Below are positions 40,077-50,880 of a stretch of DNA of 64,000 nt, piece after piece. Made by a program: the position numbers and the translations under genes. Source of the stretch: Yponomeuta sedellus (Eukaryota > Arthropoda > Insecta > Lepidoptera > Yponomeutidae); the NCBI GenBank assembly GCA_934045075.1, contig OW203725.1:3624012-3688011 (forward strand), given 5' to 3'. Numbering within the stretch: position 1 is the first letter of the stretch; the number at the start of each line of letters is the position of its first letter. The notes beneath the pieces were generated by a model that searched no databases, was not told the origin of the DNA, and saw nothing but the letters and a program-made list of their open reading frames with translations.

Positions 40077-40311
40077 GGGTGAATCTACACAAATTGTCGT
40101 CGTCATTGTCCTTGGAAGTGTCACACTTATTATGTTGTCAGTGCAACAGTTGTTAGAGATATTTTTATTTCTATATTAGTTGGAGTTGACTGACAAACTT
40201 ACATACTAAAACGACAATAACTGTATTCTTAGTACATTTCTGTTGTGCTGAGAACTGTGAGAGATTAATGAGAACAATGACGAATTAGCGACAATTCGTG
40301 TAGATCCACCC
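40077..40311. mobile_element. TIR/MITE element (235 bp)
   Basis: Termini GGGTGAATCTACACAAATTG and CAATTCGTGTAGATCCACCC are complementary with two mismatches over 23 bp. The flanks ACCT (40073-40076 and 40312-40315) may be a 4-bp target duplication. Confidence 0.65.
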
Positions 40312-40599
40312 ACCTACCGTAGTCCCGGAAGACATAAGTTTTCTAGGTAAATTTAAACAACACACTATTCCTTAAAACACTTAAAAGTTATGAAAACACC
40401 CAAAAACGCTGCATAAAAGTGTCTGCACCGGAGAATTCACAAGGAAAAGATGTAACCACAGATTAAGTAAAAGCCTCTAGAAATACTTTAGTGGGTTCTT
40501 GTTTTTATAAATAAGGCCGTAAAATGCTTAAATGGAACAAAGGATCGTAGATTTTATTTTTAGTAACTTTTCGTTTTATTTTTGTAACAAGATTTATCA

Positions 40600-40710
40600 T
40601 CTCACTTTTCCTTCAGCAACTCTCCCTCGTAGATTGTCTGGAAGAAATTGCTCTAAGCAATAAAGCCGCCAATTGTATTGTGTCGTTAAATTGTTTTATG
40701 TTTGTTTTTT
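40600..40710 (+). repeat. LINE 3' UTR fragment
   Basis: GTAGATTGTCTGGAAGAAAT, GCTCTAAGCAATAAAGCCGC and AATTGTATTG match the LINE-h type 3' end (compare the complement of 3139-3300, and 48020-48100). From here to 41596 I see no gene, only short tandem copies of AACGTTAAACAGATTTCAGT at 41215-41270. Confidence 0.5.
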
Positions 40711-41596
40711 CCTACATACATGTAGGTATTTACTCTTAGGTTAAGAAATAACTGTGAAAAATATATTTTTTTGGTTGTTTCTTTTTTATTTTATTTTTCT
40801 TTTCTAATTAACGGGTTGGTCGTCTATTACTCGTCTATAACTTGTAAGGCCTTCTTTGCCATCATAGATCTTCTTTTAAATTCTAAAATTTTTTTTTTGT
40901 GTCTCTACAATCACCCGTTTAGCCGGGAGAGGGGGAGAAGGCCTACTCTTGACTTAAGTTTGCGAAAACACATTTTCGCAAATGTATCCCTAAATCAGAT
41001 TTGTATACACTCAAAATTTTTCGAAACTACAAATCTTGGCTAGATGTAGGGAGGACACTCAAATATTTTTTTTTACCATTTTAACAGCTTTATTAACATC
41101 TTAGCCAAATTTTAACGTTCCACTATTTGCACTCACAGTGCTAAGCCGCGGAAACACATACGGATATGGCAAAACGTTTATTTGTGGACCTCAAAACCCT
41201 AAAAATCTGTTTTCAGTAACAAACGTTAAACAGATTTCAGTGACAAACGTTAAACAGATTTCAGTGAGAAACCTTATTTATTTCTTTTGCAAGCGCAACG
41301 AAAATGTTTTATACAACGTGGAAAACAAAAAGTTTGTCGTATTTTTTTAGCAAACACGCCTATCCGCCTACCGGATACAGTATCAAACAATACATACCTA
41401 AAACTTTGCAAAAATAAAAGTACCGAGTAGACCCTCCGAGCTATAAAATGACCGGGTAAAGTAATACGTCATTTAAGGGTTAAAGGCGACCCCGTCCGAT
41501 GTCTACAGAACACGATAGCTGAAGGCTCTTTTAGCTTTTTAGGGTTAGAGAATAGTAGAAAAGAGTATGGTGTTGTGGTGATGTTATAACAGCAGA

Positions 41597-41695
41597 GCGG
41601 TGGTAACCCAGTGGACAGAACATTGAACTCGAAAGCTAGAGACCCGGGTTTGATTCCCAGTGCGGGCATGCATACCAATGACTGTTTTCTAAGTT
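41597..41695 (+). mobile_element. SINE-D head fragment
   Basis: AGCGGTGGTAACCCAGTGGA...GGGTTTGATTCCCAGTGCGG with A and B boxes, then divergence. Confidence 0.55.
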
Positions 41696-42514
41696 ATATA
41701 CACTTCTCTGTACATAGCTCAGAAATCACCAGTATCTGCTGCCCCTTTGAAATCACATCTCAATTATTTGTAAGGTCATACATACAACCAACGTTATTAA
41801 AACTTTGGGTAGCCAACACAATGTAAATACTAGAAATAAACATAAACTCTCGTTCCCATTATTTAGGCTGGCAAAGGTTAATACATCCTTCATGGGGCAT
41901 TGTACGGGCTTCTTTAATAAAATCCCTCAAGATGTATTAAGCTTGCCTGAAACGCGGTTCAAAAATGTGTAAAGTACACTTTGTGCCAAAAGGGCTACTA
42001 TAGCATAAAGGATTATTTAGATGACAATAATGTCTGGAATTAAAGCCAGAACAAAGCATGAGTTCTATGTTTTAAAATAATTATGTAAACTAGGTATGTT
42101 AATTAAGGACTTTGAAAAGACTAAGTTTGGAGTTTTTTGTTATTTTTTTCTCCAAAATGATCTAGATTTTTAAATGGACACCTAGTTTGAACTGTAACGT
42201 TGATTAAGCCGCAACTTCTGCGCTACCTTAAATAAAACCTTTTAATAATAATAATAAAATCTTTATTCAATAAGCAGCGGTTACAGTTTACACGTCATTG
42301 GGGCTCTGTACTAAGTCGAAACCTGTGTTACAGATACCCCGCTCTTCCTTATTATTACATTGTTAAGCTTAATGAGTAAAGTACATTCTAAATTTTGTAT
42401 AGTATTTCGATTTTCATGCATGCAGAACGAATCAAAAACCAAAAATTGTACAAAACATAATTGATAATTTTTAAAAAAGAAAGAAAAAAATATCTCTGTA
42501 TATTTTAGGTAAAG

Positions 42515-42517
<3 letters not shown>

Positions 42518-42559
<42 letters not shown>

Positions 42560-42596
42560 TACGTGCGCGTGTTTGTATGTGTGTGCGTGTGTATAA
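42518..42596. repeat. (GT)n microsatellite inside LINE-c 3' UTR
   Basis: Pure GT to about 42554, then interrupted GT/GC. It lies between the LINE-c coding end and its tail. Confidence 0.9.
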
Positions 42597-42699
42597 TATA
42601 TAGTAATATATGTGTGAATAAATAATAAAATTATCACCATTTTTAACAGTCAAAGAGGGCGTAATGTTGTAAGAGCAGAAATTATCTATGCTTTATAAT

Positions 42700-44640
42700 A
42701 CTGTGATAAGGAGTGCTTCAGTAGATTCGTAATCAAGTTGGCTCAGCCAGGTATATATTAGGTTTTTGACGTTATGAGAGAGCAAAGGGTATATATTAAA
42801 TAGTTTGTTAGCTTTATTATATAGTCGCGTGGAACATGCATTGAACTGATTACTTGCAAACGTAGTTCTGCAATTAACACTTGGGGCAGCTAAATAGCGT
42901 CTTCGTAGGGTTGTTAAGTCTGAGTCGTAGTAAAGGGACTAATGTTTTTTCAGAATTGCGTTCAGAACGTATAATTGACGTACGTTTAATAGTTTATGGG
43001 TATTATAAAGATCATTCATAGGGAAGCGGTAGGGTTTGAAGTGATGCAATAGGTGAGAACAGAACGAACCAGCGCATAGTAGATTGTCTTGAGAAGCTCG
43101 CAGGTGGCAACATATCTAAGTTTTTTGAAGACAAAAATGAGCTTTTTTATCCTGCCAGAGAGGTAAACAATGTGTTCGTGCCAATTTAGGCTATCATCCA
43201 GGTCTACTCCAAGATATTTTATAGATTCGGCTTGAGAAATGTCAGAGCAAGAGCAAAACGTGGGTTTTGGAAAAGGGCAAGTATGAATTTTAATAGAAAA
43301 AGTAGGGGGAGGCTTTGTAGAGCTGTTTATCGAAAATGTAAGATATTTGGTTTTTGATATATTCAAAGTGAGTAGATTCTGAGAGAGCCATTGTGTAACA
43401 GCATGAAGTCCGTCCTCGGTATGCCGTGCGGCCTCTTTCCAGTCCACACCATGAAATATTAAAGCAGTGTCGTCTGCGTATGAGTTAATTTTGCAGTTCC
43501 GTAAGGTTAGATCGCATAGGTCATTAAGGTAGACCAAGAAGAGGGTCGGTCCGAGGACGCTACGTTGTGGGACGCCGTAATTAATTTCAGAATCCGAACT
43601 GAAGGCATTATCAACTTTTATTCTCTGTTGGCGATGGGTAAGGAAGCTTTCGATTATTTCATAAGAATTACCCCGGATGCCGACTCGTGCGAGTTTATTT
43701 AAGAGAATTGGCACGGAGACGGTATCGAAAGCTTTTGATAAGTCAAGGAATGCCCCAATACATTTCTGTTTTCCATCTAAGTGTTTCACAATATTGGCAG
43801 TAAGTTCGAGCACAGCGTCTTCTGTAGATCTACCATTTCTGAAGCGAAATTGGTTATCAGATAAGATGTTGTAAGCATTGAGATACTGTTTCAACCTATT
43901 ATTTATTAATTTTTCTAGAATTTTTGAAAAAACGGTAAGTACGGATAAAGGCCTATAATTGTTGATATTTTCTTTGCCGCCGCCCTTGTAAATAGGGTAA
44001 ATAATAGCTCGCTTGAAAGCCTTTGGGAATATGCCTTTCTGGAAACATAAGTTGTATATAAAAGTCAGGATGGGAGCTAGTATGTATTGATTAGATATAA
44101 GAAACTTACTAGAGATGTTATCCCATCCCGAAGAGCTTGAGCCATCCAAGTTATTAATAATAGCAAGAACTTCCTTTAGATCGGTATCCAAGAGGACAAA
44201 CGAGGTTGGGTGATTAGGAATTTTCGAGTAAGGAGTGCTTGATTGAGATTGTTGAAGACTAATGATTTTGTTTGCGAGATCATTTCCAATGTAAGCATAA
44301 TGATGACTAATATGCTCCAGGGATTCAGATGGAAATGATTTTAAACGAAGTAAGTCAGTATTTGAAGTTTTAGATGACTGAATATTAGCTAAAGCTCATT
44401 TTGTTCGTATTTAATCTTCATATTCTTTAGTAAATTATTGCAGTGATTTATGTAGCGCCGGTAAGTGATAATTAATATAGGGTCATTGGGGTTCTTTTTA
44501 ACTTTATAATGTAGTTGGTCCCTGTTTCGAATACAACGCAGTATGCCGGGAGTTATCCAGTGTTGAGTTATTCGTTGTCTGCATGGTATGAGCTGTTTAT
44601 CTGAACAATTGACTATAATATTCGACACAGTTAGAACCAA
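42700..44640 (-). pseudogene. LINE-c reverse transcriptase, frameshifted
   Basis: Three consecutive minus frames make up one RT. 44640-44389 holds the pre-RT linker (WITPGILRCIRNRDQLH) and ends at a frameshift. 44191-43016 (391 codons) holds the RT fingers and palm: AFLDLSKAFD with catalytic Asp 150, and YADD at 238-241. After a deletion and frame change near 43040, the C-terminal part continues to about 42700 (FKPYRFPMNDLYN, FNACSTRLYNKANKLF). Two usually conserved glycines are changed: QFRFRNGRS instead of QFGF, and GVPQRSVLGP instead of PQGS at residue 210. The endonuclease is absent. Not functional. The family appears Jockey/CR1-like but distinct from LINE-a and LINE-b. Confidence 0.85.
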
Positions 44641-44660
44641 TAAATTTTCATTTCATTTCG

Positions 44661-45115
44661 AAATTTTTATTGCATAATTTTTTTCCACATAGCTTAATGC
44701 TACTTAGAAATATCTACCAGCTAACCTAAGTTGACCTAACGTTGACCAATCAATTAATCGACGGCCATAAAAAATCAATACAGTCGAGCTAAAGATACAA
44801 AAGTTAAATTATACGACGAGGACGTTCGACCGCAAATAACTTTTAGAGGAAAGAAAGGGAAAAGGAGAAAAATTCAATAAAAAAACTTGGAGCAACTCTT
44901 TGGTGCGCGCAACGGGTTTAATGAAGATGTAAAGATAACTTTTGAGTACTTCGGACTGCCCGCGGGTCTGTTAGACCCCGCAGGTCTAGACCATTACAAC
45001 CCCTATTTTGTCTACACAGGTCCTACACAGGTCCACTGAAGAGCATAGGCCTTCTGTCAGAGAGCGATAGAGAGAGAGACACAGAGAGTATGGGCTTCAC
45101 CAAGCGAAAAACAAA
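44661..45115. other. No gene recognised
   Basis: Unassigned sequence with a small GC-rich inverted pair (GCGGGTCT..AGACCCCGC near 44960-44985). Confidence 0.35.
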
Positions 45116-45119
45116 ACTT

Positions 45120-45405
45120 TTTTTTATACATACATACGTAACCTCACGCCTGTATCCCAGAGGGGTAGGCAGAGACCAGGGACTGCCACGATCCTGACAG
45201 ATCACCTTCGCTTCATCAACGTTCATAAGTCGTTGCAAGCACGCACGCCGGTTTCAGGTACTTTTTATCTTTTCCTTTGCTAATACATCCCCTATTTGGT
45301 CAATGTATGTCCACCTGGGACGTCCCTTACCAGCCCTTCCACTCACATTCGCAATATATATTTGTTTCGTCAATCTTTCTTCCTTTTTTACTTTTACTTA
45401 CTTTT
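45120..45405 (-). pseudogene. LINE-d RT C-terminal fragment
   Basis: Complement gives the LINE-d tail (ACLQRLMNVDEAKVICQ), with the 3' tail marked by CATACATACGTAACCTC on this strand. Close relative of 52225-52540 but frameshifted. Confidence 0.75.
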
Positions 45406-45434
45406 TTTATGTAGCCTATAAATGTCCCACTTCT

Positions 45435-45815
45435 GGGCAGTATCGCAAATAAGAGCAGAGAGAGAGAGCCCCGGCTGCCTGAGTGATCATTAACGATAAC
45501 AAAGGTAAAGCAACATAGGGCGCGTTCGGTCCTTGGATGGGTGACGGTCTATGACTAACGCTAGTGGCATTTTTCCAATCGGTTCCATCCTTCGCAAGGC
45601 ACGTTAAGCAGTTGGTGCCGGCTGCCGTCGATAGATGGCAGAAGTTAAGCCAAGTCAGGGCCTTAGGGCGGCTTGAAAACTTCTGACAGTAAGGCCCGCC
45701 ACTGTCTTACAATCCTCCACCAACCCGGACTTGGCCCCCGTGGTGGAGTATGGCCTAACCTTCCTGCGATGCAGGAAGAGACCCAGCAGTGAGGACAAAC
45801 AAGGGTTGATAACGA
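45435..45815 (-). repeat. Rep-A, minus strand, mosaic
   Basis: The right part has the CTTCCTGCGATGCAGGAAGA hairpin of subfamily 1, and the left part has TCGATAGATGGCAG and GACGGTCTATGACTAACGC of subfamily 2. The copy looks recombinant between the two. Confidence 0.65.
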
Positions 45816-46095
45816 ATATAAAAATGTCGACATCAGTCTTACTCTGAGACGGAGGGTGTCCGACCGAAAACATTTATGCTAACTCTGCTACGTGTTAACA
45901 TGCGACGGGAAAAAAGGGACAAAAACAGTTTTTTTACTTGCACTGGACAGGGACAAGAAGTATATTTTTATTCGCTTTGTTTACCTAAGAGGGATAGACC
46001 GTTGACCTTTTTTTACAATTGAGTTAAAAAAAGGTATTTTGGGGCGTAAAATGTTTGGCAAATTATTATGTACCTACGGAAATGAAATCACACTT

Positions 46096-46298
46096 CACAC
46101 TATTATTATAAAGGCGAAAGTATGTCAGTGTGTATGTTTGTTACTTGTTCATGTCTAAACGGCTGCCGGTTTAATAAAATTTCGTATGCAGTTTAGCTAA
46201 CTGGTTTAACACATAGGCTACGTTTTACTGCGGGAAAATACCTTATTCGCATGGGAAAATCGATAAGCCCCGGGTAATACCGCGGGGCACAGCTATCA
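46096..46298 (+). mobile_element. Helitron-like short repeat, degraded ends
   Basis: ACTATTATTATAAAGGCGAA, GTATGTTTGTTACTTGTTCA, TTAACACATAGGCTACGTTT and GCGGGGCACAGCTA resemble the element at 10882-13744. The 3' CTAG is lost. Confidence 0.4.
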
Positions 46299-46321
46299 AT
46301 GTAATAAATGAAACTATTCTA

Positions 46322-46402
46322 GTCTGGAGTAAAAAAATTGTACTCGTAATAAATGAAACTATGGACTAGTTTTATTTATTACGAGTACAATTTTTGTATT
46401 TT
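46322..46402. repeat. Hairpin with ~29-bp arms
   Basis: AAAAATTGTACTCGTAATAA and following bases return as TTATTACGAGTACAATTTTT. A third partial direct copy (AATAAATGAAACTAT) precedes it. Confidence 0.65.
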
Positions 46403-46764
46403 TCGTCTTGCCACCTCTTAGTTAGTTAGACCTTAGATTTCCGCACTTAGCTCCATACTTGGGCCATTGCACGTAGTAAGCGCCAAGGTACAATGTTTAC
46501 GCTTCAGAGTCTAGGGTTTCCTCACGATGTTTTCCTTCACAGTTAGCGCGTGATTTGTCTACTATGGAGCTATGGAGAGAGCTATGCTCGGAGTTTCTCT
46601 GAAGAATAAGATTCGTAACGAATGAAAGAGAACCAAAGTTATCGACATAGCTCAGAGAATCAGCAAGCTGAAGTGACAGTGGGCTGGCCTTATCTCGCGA
46701 AGTACCGACAACCGTTGGAGTAAAAGTTGGAGTTCTTGAGTGGAGACCGCGACTCAGCAAACTT

Positions 46765-46910
46765 AGTGTGAGACGCCCTCCAACCAGGTGGGATGACGAT
46801 GATGCAGATGCTGGATGCGGCAAGCTGAAGACAAGGCGCTATGGCGCTCATTAGGGGAGGGCTATGTCCAGCAGTGGACTACATAATATAGACTGAAGAG
46901 AAGAGAGAGA
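46765..46910 (+). pseudogene. LINE-e RT C-terminal scrap
   Basis: Encodes RRPPTRWDDD, then after a frameshift the WRSLGEGYVQQWTT-type end, and stop (TGGACTACATAA). It shares this 3' end with Rep-B. Upstream, 46400-46764, holds nothing recognised. Confidence 0.65.
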
Positions 46911-46923
46911 AGAGAAGGCTACT

Positions 46924-46957
46924 AAAATTTTTAGCCTCTAAATAGGTTTTTAAAAGA
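46924..46957 (+). mobile_element. SINE-C short-tail scrap
   Basis: AATTTTTAGCCTCTAAATAG plus GTTTTTAAAA. Sequence to 47450 is otherwise unassigned, with a decayed tRNA-like B box (GGTATTCGAACACAC) near 47012. Confidence 0.6.
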
Positions 46958-47457
46958 CTATAATTTTACAAATGTACATAACTTAGAAAACAAAGTCATT
47001 GGTATAAATGCCGGTATTCGAACACACGACCTTCCGAGCTCTTGCCACCTGTATCGTTTGATCAAAATTCATTTATTAACGCACGCGTTGTAATTTAGCC
47101 TGAGAGAAGGCCAGAGCCCTATAGGCCTTCCTGGGATGCATGTAGGGTATATTTAAAAGAAAACATTAGAAATATTTAACTGCGGTTAAACATTATTAGT
47201 TAAGTTTCTCAGAAATAAGAAGCGATTTTAGATTTCACAATGGGATAAGCGAATGGACGCAACTACCGTCGTCACTGCAATGTGAACCCTAATGGTATAA
47301 CCATAAAGGCGCTTAAGATAACAAAGATGCCATTTGTATACAAAGCCAGCGTATACAGAAAACAGCGACCACGGTTTAAGACTCATAGGGCCCTGATTTT
47401 GGTGAAAAGTTGGTAATTTTGTTTAAACTCTTCAACGGGCAGAGCTATTGTAATTTT

Positions 47458-47595
47458 AAAAACATATTTAGAGGCTAAAAATTCCACCCATGCCGGGATT
47501 CGAATCCCGGCATGGGTGGAATTTTTAGCCTCTAAATAGGTTTTTAAAATTGTCCTTAGCACGGGTTAGTGCATTAAAAATAAAAATAGTATAAT
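47458..47595. mobile_element. SINE-C collapsed to a 44-bp-arm palindrome, 13-bp TSD
   Basis: The arms meet with no spacer at GGGATTCGAATCCC (centre 47501/47502), with one mismatch in 44 bp. The right side continues into the long tail (TCCTTAGCACGGGTTAGTGC, then A-rich). Direct repeats CTATTGTAATTTT at 47445-47457 and 47596-47608. Only the B-box core remains of the promoter. The A box is gone. Confidence 0.9.
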
Positions 47596-47624
47596 CTATT
47601 GTAATTTTTTTAAACATCAACATA

Positions 47625-47756
47625 ACATAAACTCCTAAACTAAGTTTATTTTTAGTAATAAGGCCGCCACTTGTGCTGTACTGTTATTTTATAAGTCTCT
47701 TATGTAATCCTTGGTGTAAATGCAATAAATAATATTCTATCTATCTATCTTATTTT
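47625..47756 (+). repeat. LINE-h type 3' UTR with (CTAT)n tail
   Basis: TAGTAATAAGGCCGCCACTT, TGTGCTGTACTGTTATTTTA, AATAAATAATATTCTATCTA. Same end as LINE-h (3139-3300, complement). Sequence to about 47985 is unassigned. Confidence 0.65.
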
Positions 47757-47984
47757 ATTTATTGGATATCGTACTGTGCATGTATTTTTTTTTATTAAGT
47801 GTTACATGTTTTTTAACTATTTTATTTTGCATTGACATTTTTTTTATCTTAATATTATCTGTGACATGTATATTTCGTAATGTTTTAAATTTTGTGATGT
47901 GATTTATAACTATGAAAAATAAAACTAAGTGCGGTTTATTACGTATACGTATGTACATTGATATTCGATGAGCACCCACTACCC

Positions 47985-48130
47985 GTCTCAATGTCTCCTT
48001 CTGCAATCTTTCCGATTTAAGGTTGCCTGGAAGAAATTTCAATCAGCAATAAGGGCGTCAATTGTACCTTTTCTTTTGTAAGAGTTGTCTCTGTAATTCC
48101 TTTTTGGTGTGTAAAATAAATAATTTTCTT
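47985..48130 (+). repeat. LINE-h type 3' UTR, second fragment
   Basis: ACTACCCGTCTCAATGTCTC, GGTTGCCTGGAAGAAATTTC, AAAATAAATAATTTTC, parallel to the complement of 3139-3300. Confidence 0.6.
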
Positions 48131-48316
48131 GTAGACTTTTAGTCCGGATCTACTGACGGGTGTTGTTATATTGGAAGAGTCCGACCAGGTTTCGCTCCGA
48201 AGCGAAAGGTTTCCGAGAGGTTTTGGAGCGAAACCTGGTCGGACTCTTCCGATATAACAACACCCGTAAGTAGATCCGGACTAAAAGCCTACAATGTGTT
48301 GTGCTTACGAAAGTTT
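48131..48316. mobile_element. MITE-B foldback element, copy 2
   Basis: 68-bp near-perfect arms (48131-48198 and 48225-48292), 26-nt loop, then the extension AATGTGTTGTGCTTACGAAA seen in copy 1. The longer stem suggests that this copy is closer to the founder. Confidence 0.8.
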
Positions 48317-49039
48317 TAGTTCAAAGAATATTCTTATCTTAACCTCACCTCTCGGGGATACAGATCCCAGAGAGGTAGGCAGAGACCAGCCTGGGTAGCA
48401 CGACGTCAGTCAAGCGTTTTGAATAATAGGTTAAAATAAAACAAATCGTCAAAAGAAAACGAAACGGTCTTACCATGTTACTCACCACCATCAGTCAATG
48501 AAGTGTTACTGACTCTACGGTGAGCTTAACGGCTTGCAAGAAAAAGCAACTTTCAAAGTTCTTTTGGTTTTGTTCAAAAATACCTTTTTAACCATAACAA
48601 TATAACCATTCTTACTACTCGAAGTGAGTGTGAGTATACAGGGCGTCCCAAAGTTATAGACCATGAAGGGAAAGTACCTTAAATACAGTAGATATTCCGT
48701 TCCTTTCTTTTAAAATACTATGTTATTTAAGAAGAGTTTTTGGCCATTCTTTCGATTGGCATCATAAAAGTAGCGGTGTTTTTTTTTTACATTTAAGTCG
48801 GTTCGATTCCCAGACAAGGCAAGTAATTTTTAGAAAATCTTTGAATGCAGAATTACTAACTTTTAAAAATAATATAAAGTCTTCCTTCAGCAAAAATACC
48901 CTATCTACGATATTTAATGAACTTTCTCTTCATGGCCCATAACTTTGGGACCTGTATATGGTTTCACATGAGGGTGACTCACCCTCAGTCCGCAAATGTA
49001 ACTATCCAGAAAATTCTTAGCTTATTTTTTTTCTTTCAG
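48317..49039. other. No gene recognised
   Basis: A LINE-d scrap lies near 48355-48395 (CCCAGAGAGGTAGGCAGAGA). A tRNA-like B box (GGTTCGATTCCCAGACAAGG) lies at about 48800. The end is pyrimidine-rich. Confidence 0.4.
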
Positions 49040-49091
49040 CAAGCAGGGTCAAGCGGTGAAGTCCGAGTCCGTCCAAGCCTCCCGACGACAG
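49040..49091 (+). other. Possible 52-bp internal exon
   Basis: Preceded by a strong pyrimidine tract and acceptor (TTTTTTTTCTTTCAG) and followed by a donor-like GTGCGT. The segment is GC-rich in an AT-rich setting and is open in at least two frames. No homology is recognised, so this is a splice-site-based guess. Confidence 0.25.
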
Positions 49092-50445
49092 GTGCGTCCG
49101 GAAACCAACAATGGCAGCTCGAAACTTGAAACGGGACTGACCTAAATGTTTTTCTTTGTTTTCCAACGATTTGGCTAAAAGGTACGGTTTCGCGGGAATC
49201 CTATACAGAGTTTACTTTTTGCTGGCCAGTGTGTTTGGGTTAGGCGGCCTTGGTAAGAAGAAAAATAAAGAGGAAAATAAAGATTTAATTTGAAAAAGGA
49301 ACGTGAATGTATGAATGAATTTTGAATCAATGAACGTCGTTCTCAGTAATAAATGTTTTGTGTAAATATTAGCCCGTGGTAACTGGTAAAAAATTTAACA
49401 AAATTCTATGGATTTTAGAACTGAGCAAACATTAATGGAATAATATTAAATTATATGATTTGTGTTAGATCAATTCCAAATATGAAAATTGCATGTATAC
49501 AAAAAGTTATTTGTAAGGTAAAACTTAATTTACTTAATTTCAGTTTAATATATAACTGTTTGAGCATCACGAGTCATTCAGAAATTGTATTCGAATAGTA
49601 AAATTATTATATTACTCATGGAACGCTCTATAGCTTAGATTATGTCAGAATTCTTTATTGTACGGTCGCGGTCTAAAAATGTTTATCAGTTTTCAAATTA
49701 GATTCTTTAGCACACTGTGTGCAGTAAAGTCTAAAATGCTATAATCTAGGTATGTATTACTTTTTAATAGTAATAGCATCGATTCTAACAAAAGAGTATT
49801 CATGACGTTTTGATGATGAAACTCTTTTCTTTATTTAAAAGTTGACATAATTGAATTTTTTACAATGACGTTTATCAAAATACTAGGATTGAAATAATAG
49901 AAATTGATTGTAAAAACATGGCAACCTCGCTTGGGTGAATCTCTATAGCTTCTTCTATGTTCTATGCCTAATCTGTACTCTATTCCTAATCAAATCACAT
50001 ACACGGATTTTGACATCCGTGATCACATAATACACGACATAATATCATCGACCATGTGGCATAGATTTGTGCATGCAATTACCAACCTTAAGGTGCTAAA
50101 CATTTTCAGACCGCGAGTGTAAATGCCAGAAAATAAAATCCACTAAAAAGCTTACATTATCTAGGATTTGGCGTGCAACGTATGCGTACTAAGTACGATG
50201 CTGTTTGTTATTTATTACCAAATTTAAATTTAGGTTTAGTTTCGTTTTTAAATTTTCAATTATTTTTGTTATTCATTTTTATCATCATAAAAATGAATAA
50301 AAATTATTATTATTATTCTTTAAATATCAAATATAGTATGTTTCCTGCATAAGCCCCCGGGCAATCTGCTATTATAAGCACGTATTACCAGCGGACCCCG
50401 CAAATGTTGTTTTGCCTTAATAAGCCTACAACATATTCACAGACC
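49092..50445. other. No gene recognised
   Basis: Long AT-rich stretch, apparently unique in this window, with no open frame of note. Could be intron or intergenic DNA. Confidence 0.4.
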
Positions 50446-50454
50446 TACCATATA

Positions 50455-50871
50455 TATTAGAAGCGGTGGTAGCTCAGTGGGTAGAACCATGGACTGGCAA
50501 GCGAGAGCCCCAGGTTCGATCCCGAGTGCGGGCATGTACCAATTACTTTGTTTAATTTCAAAGTTACGTACATTTGGGAATTTGTAGTCGCAATACCACA
50601 CGCTAACTGTGAAGGAAAACATCGTGAGGAAACCCGCGGCTTAGTTGGCTCCGCACGTATTGACTAGTCTTTCCTGTGGGCTAGGCAGACTAAGCTGTCA
50701 GGATGGTATAGGTGCTGGACAAGCCTACACCATCTATAAAAACCATGTCCCAGGCACAACAGCGTCGGAGTGGTCCCTTCACCCATCTAGTGTGAGTGAG
50801 AATGCCACTGGACGCTGTATAAATCATCTCACTAAGTAGATGCAAAAGGCCAATATTATTATACCATATAA
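50455..50871 (+). mobile_element. SINE-D, full length, 9-bp TSD
   Basis: Head AGCGGTGGTAGCTCAGTGGG, B box CCAGGTTCGATCCCGAGTGC, body and tail as in 36975-37368, TTATTA end. Direct repeats TACCATATA at 50446-50454 and 50872-50880. Confidence 0.85.
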
Positions 50872-50880
50872 TTACACAAG

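Larger units (their letters stand above)
42244..44644 (-). mobile_element. LINE-c inserted in the LINE-a tail
   Basis: A 2.4-kb minus-strand LINE, 5' truncated in the linker before RT, ending in AATAAAGATTTTA plus (TTA)n at its 3' end (42244-42268). Flanked by TTTT on both sides (42240-42243 and 44645-44648), at the junction of LINE-a's CCTTTT and TCATTTC. Confidence 0.85.
41797..44659 (+). pseudogene. LINE-a 3' fragment, tail split by LINE-c
   Basis: 41797-42243 matches LINE-a C-terminal coding and 3' UTR (with frameshifts) up to AATAAAACCTTTT. The expected TTTCA tail is not adjacent. It reappears 2.4 kb away at 44645 as TTTTCATTTCATTTC. LINE-c occupies the space between. Confidence 0.85.
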
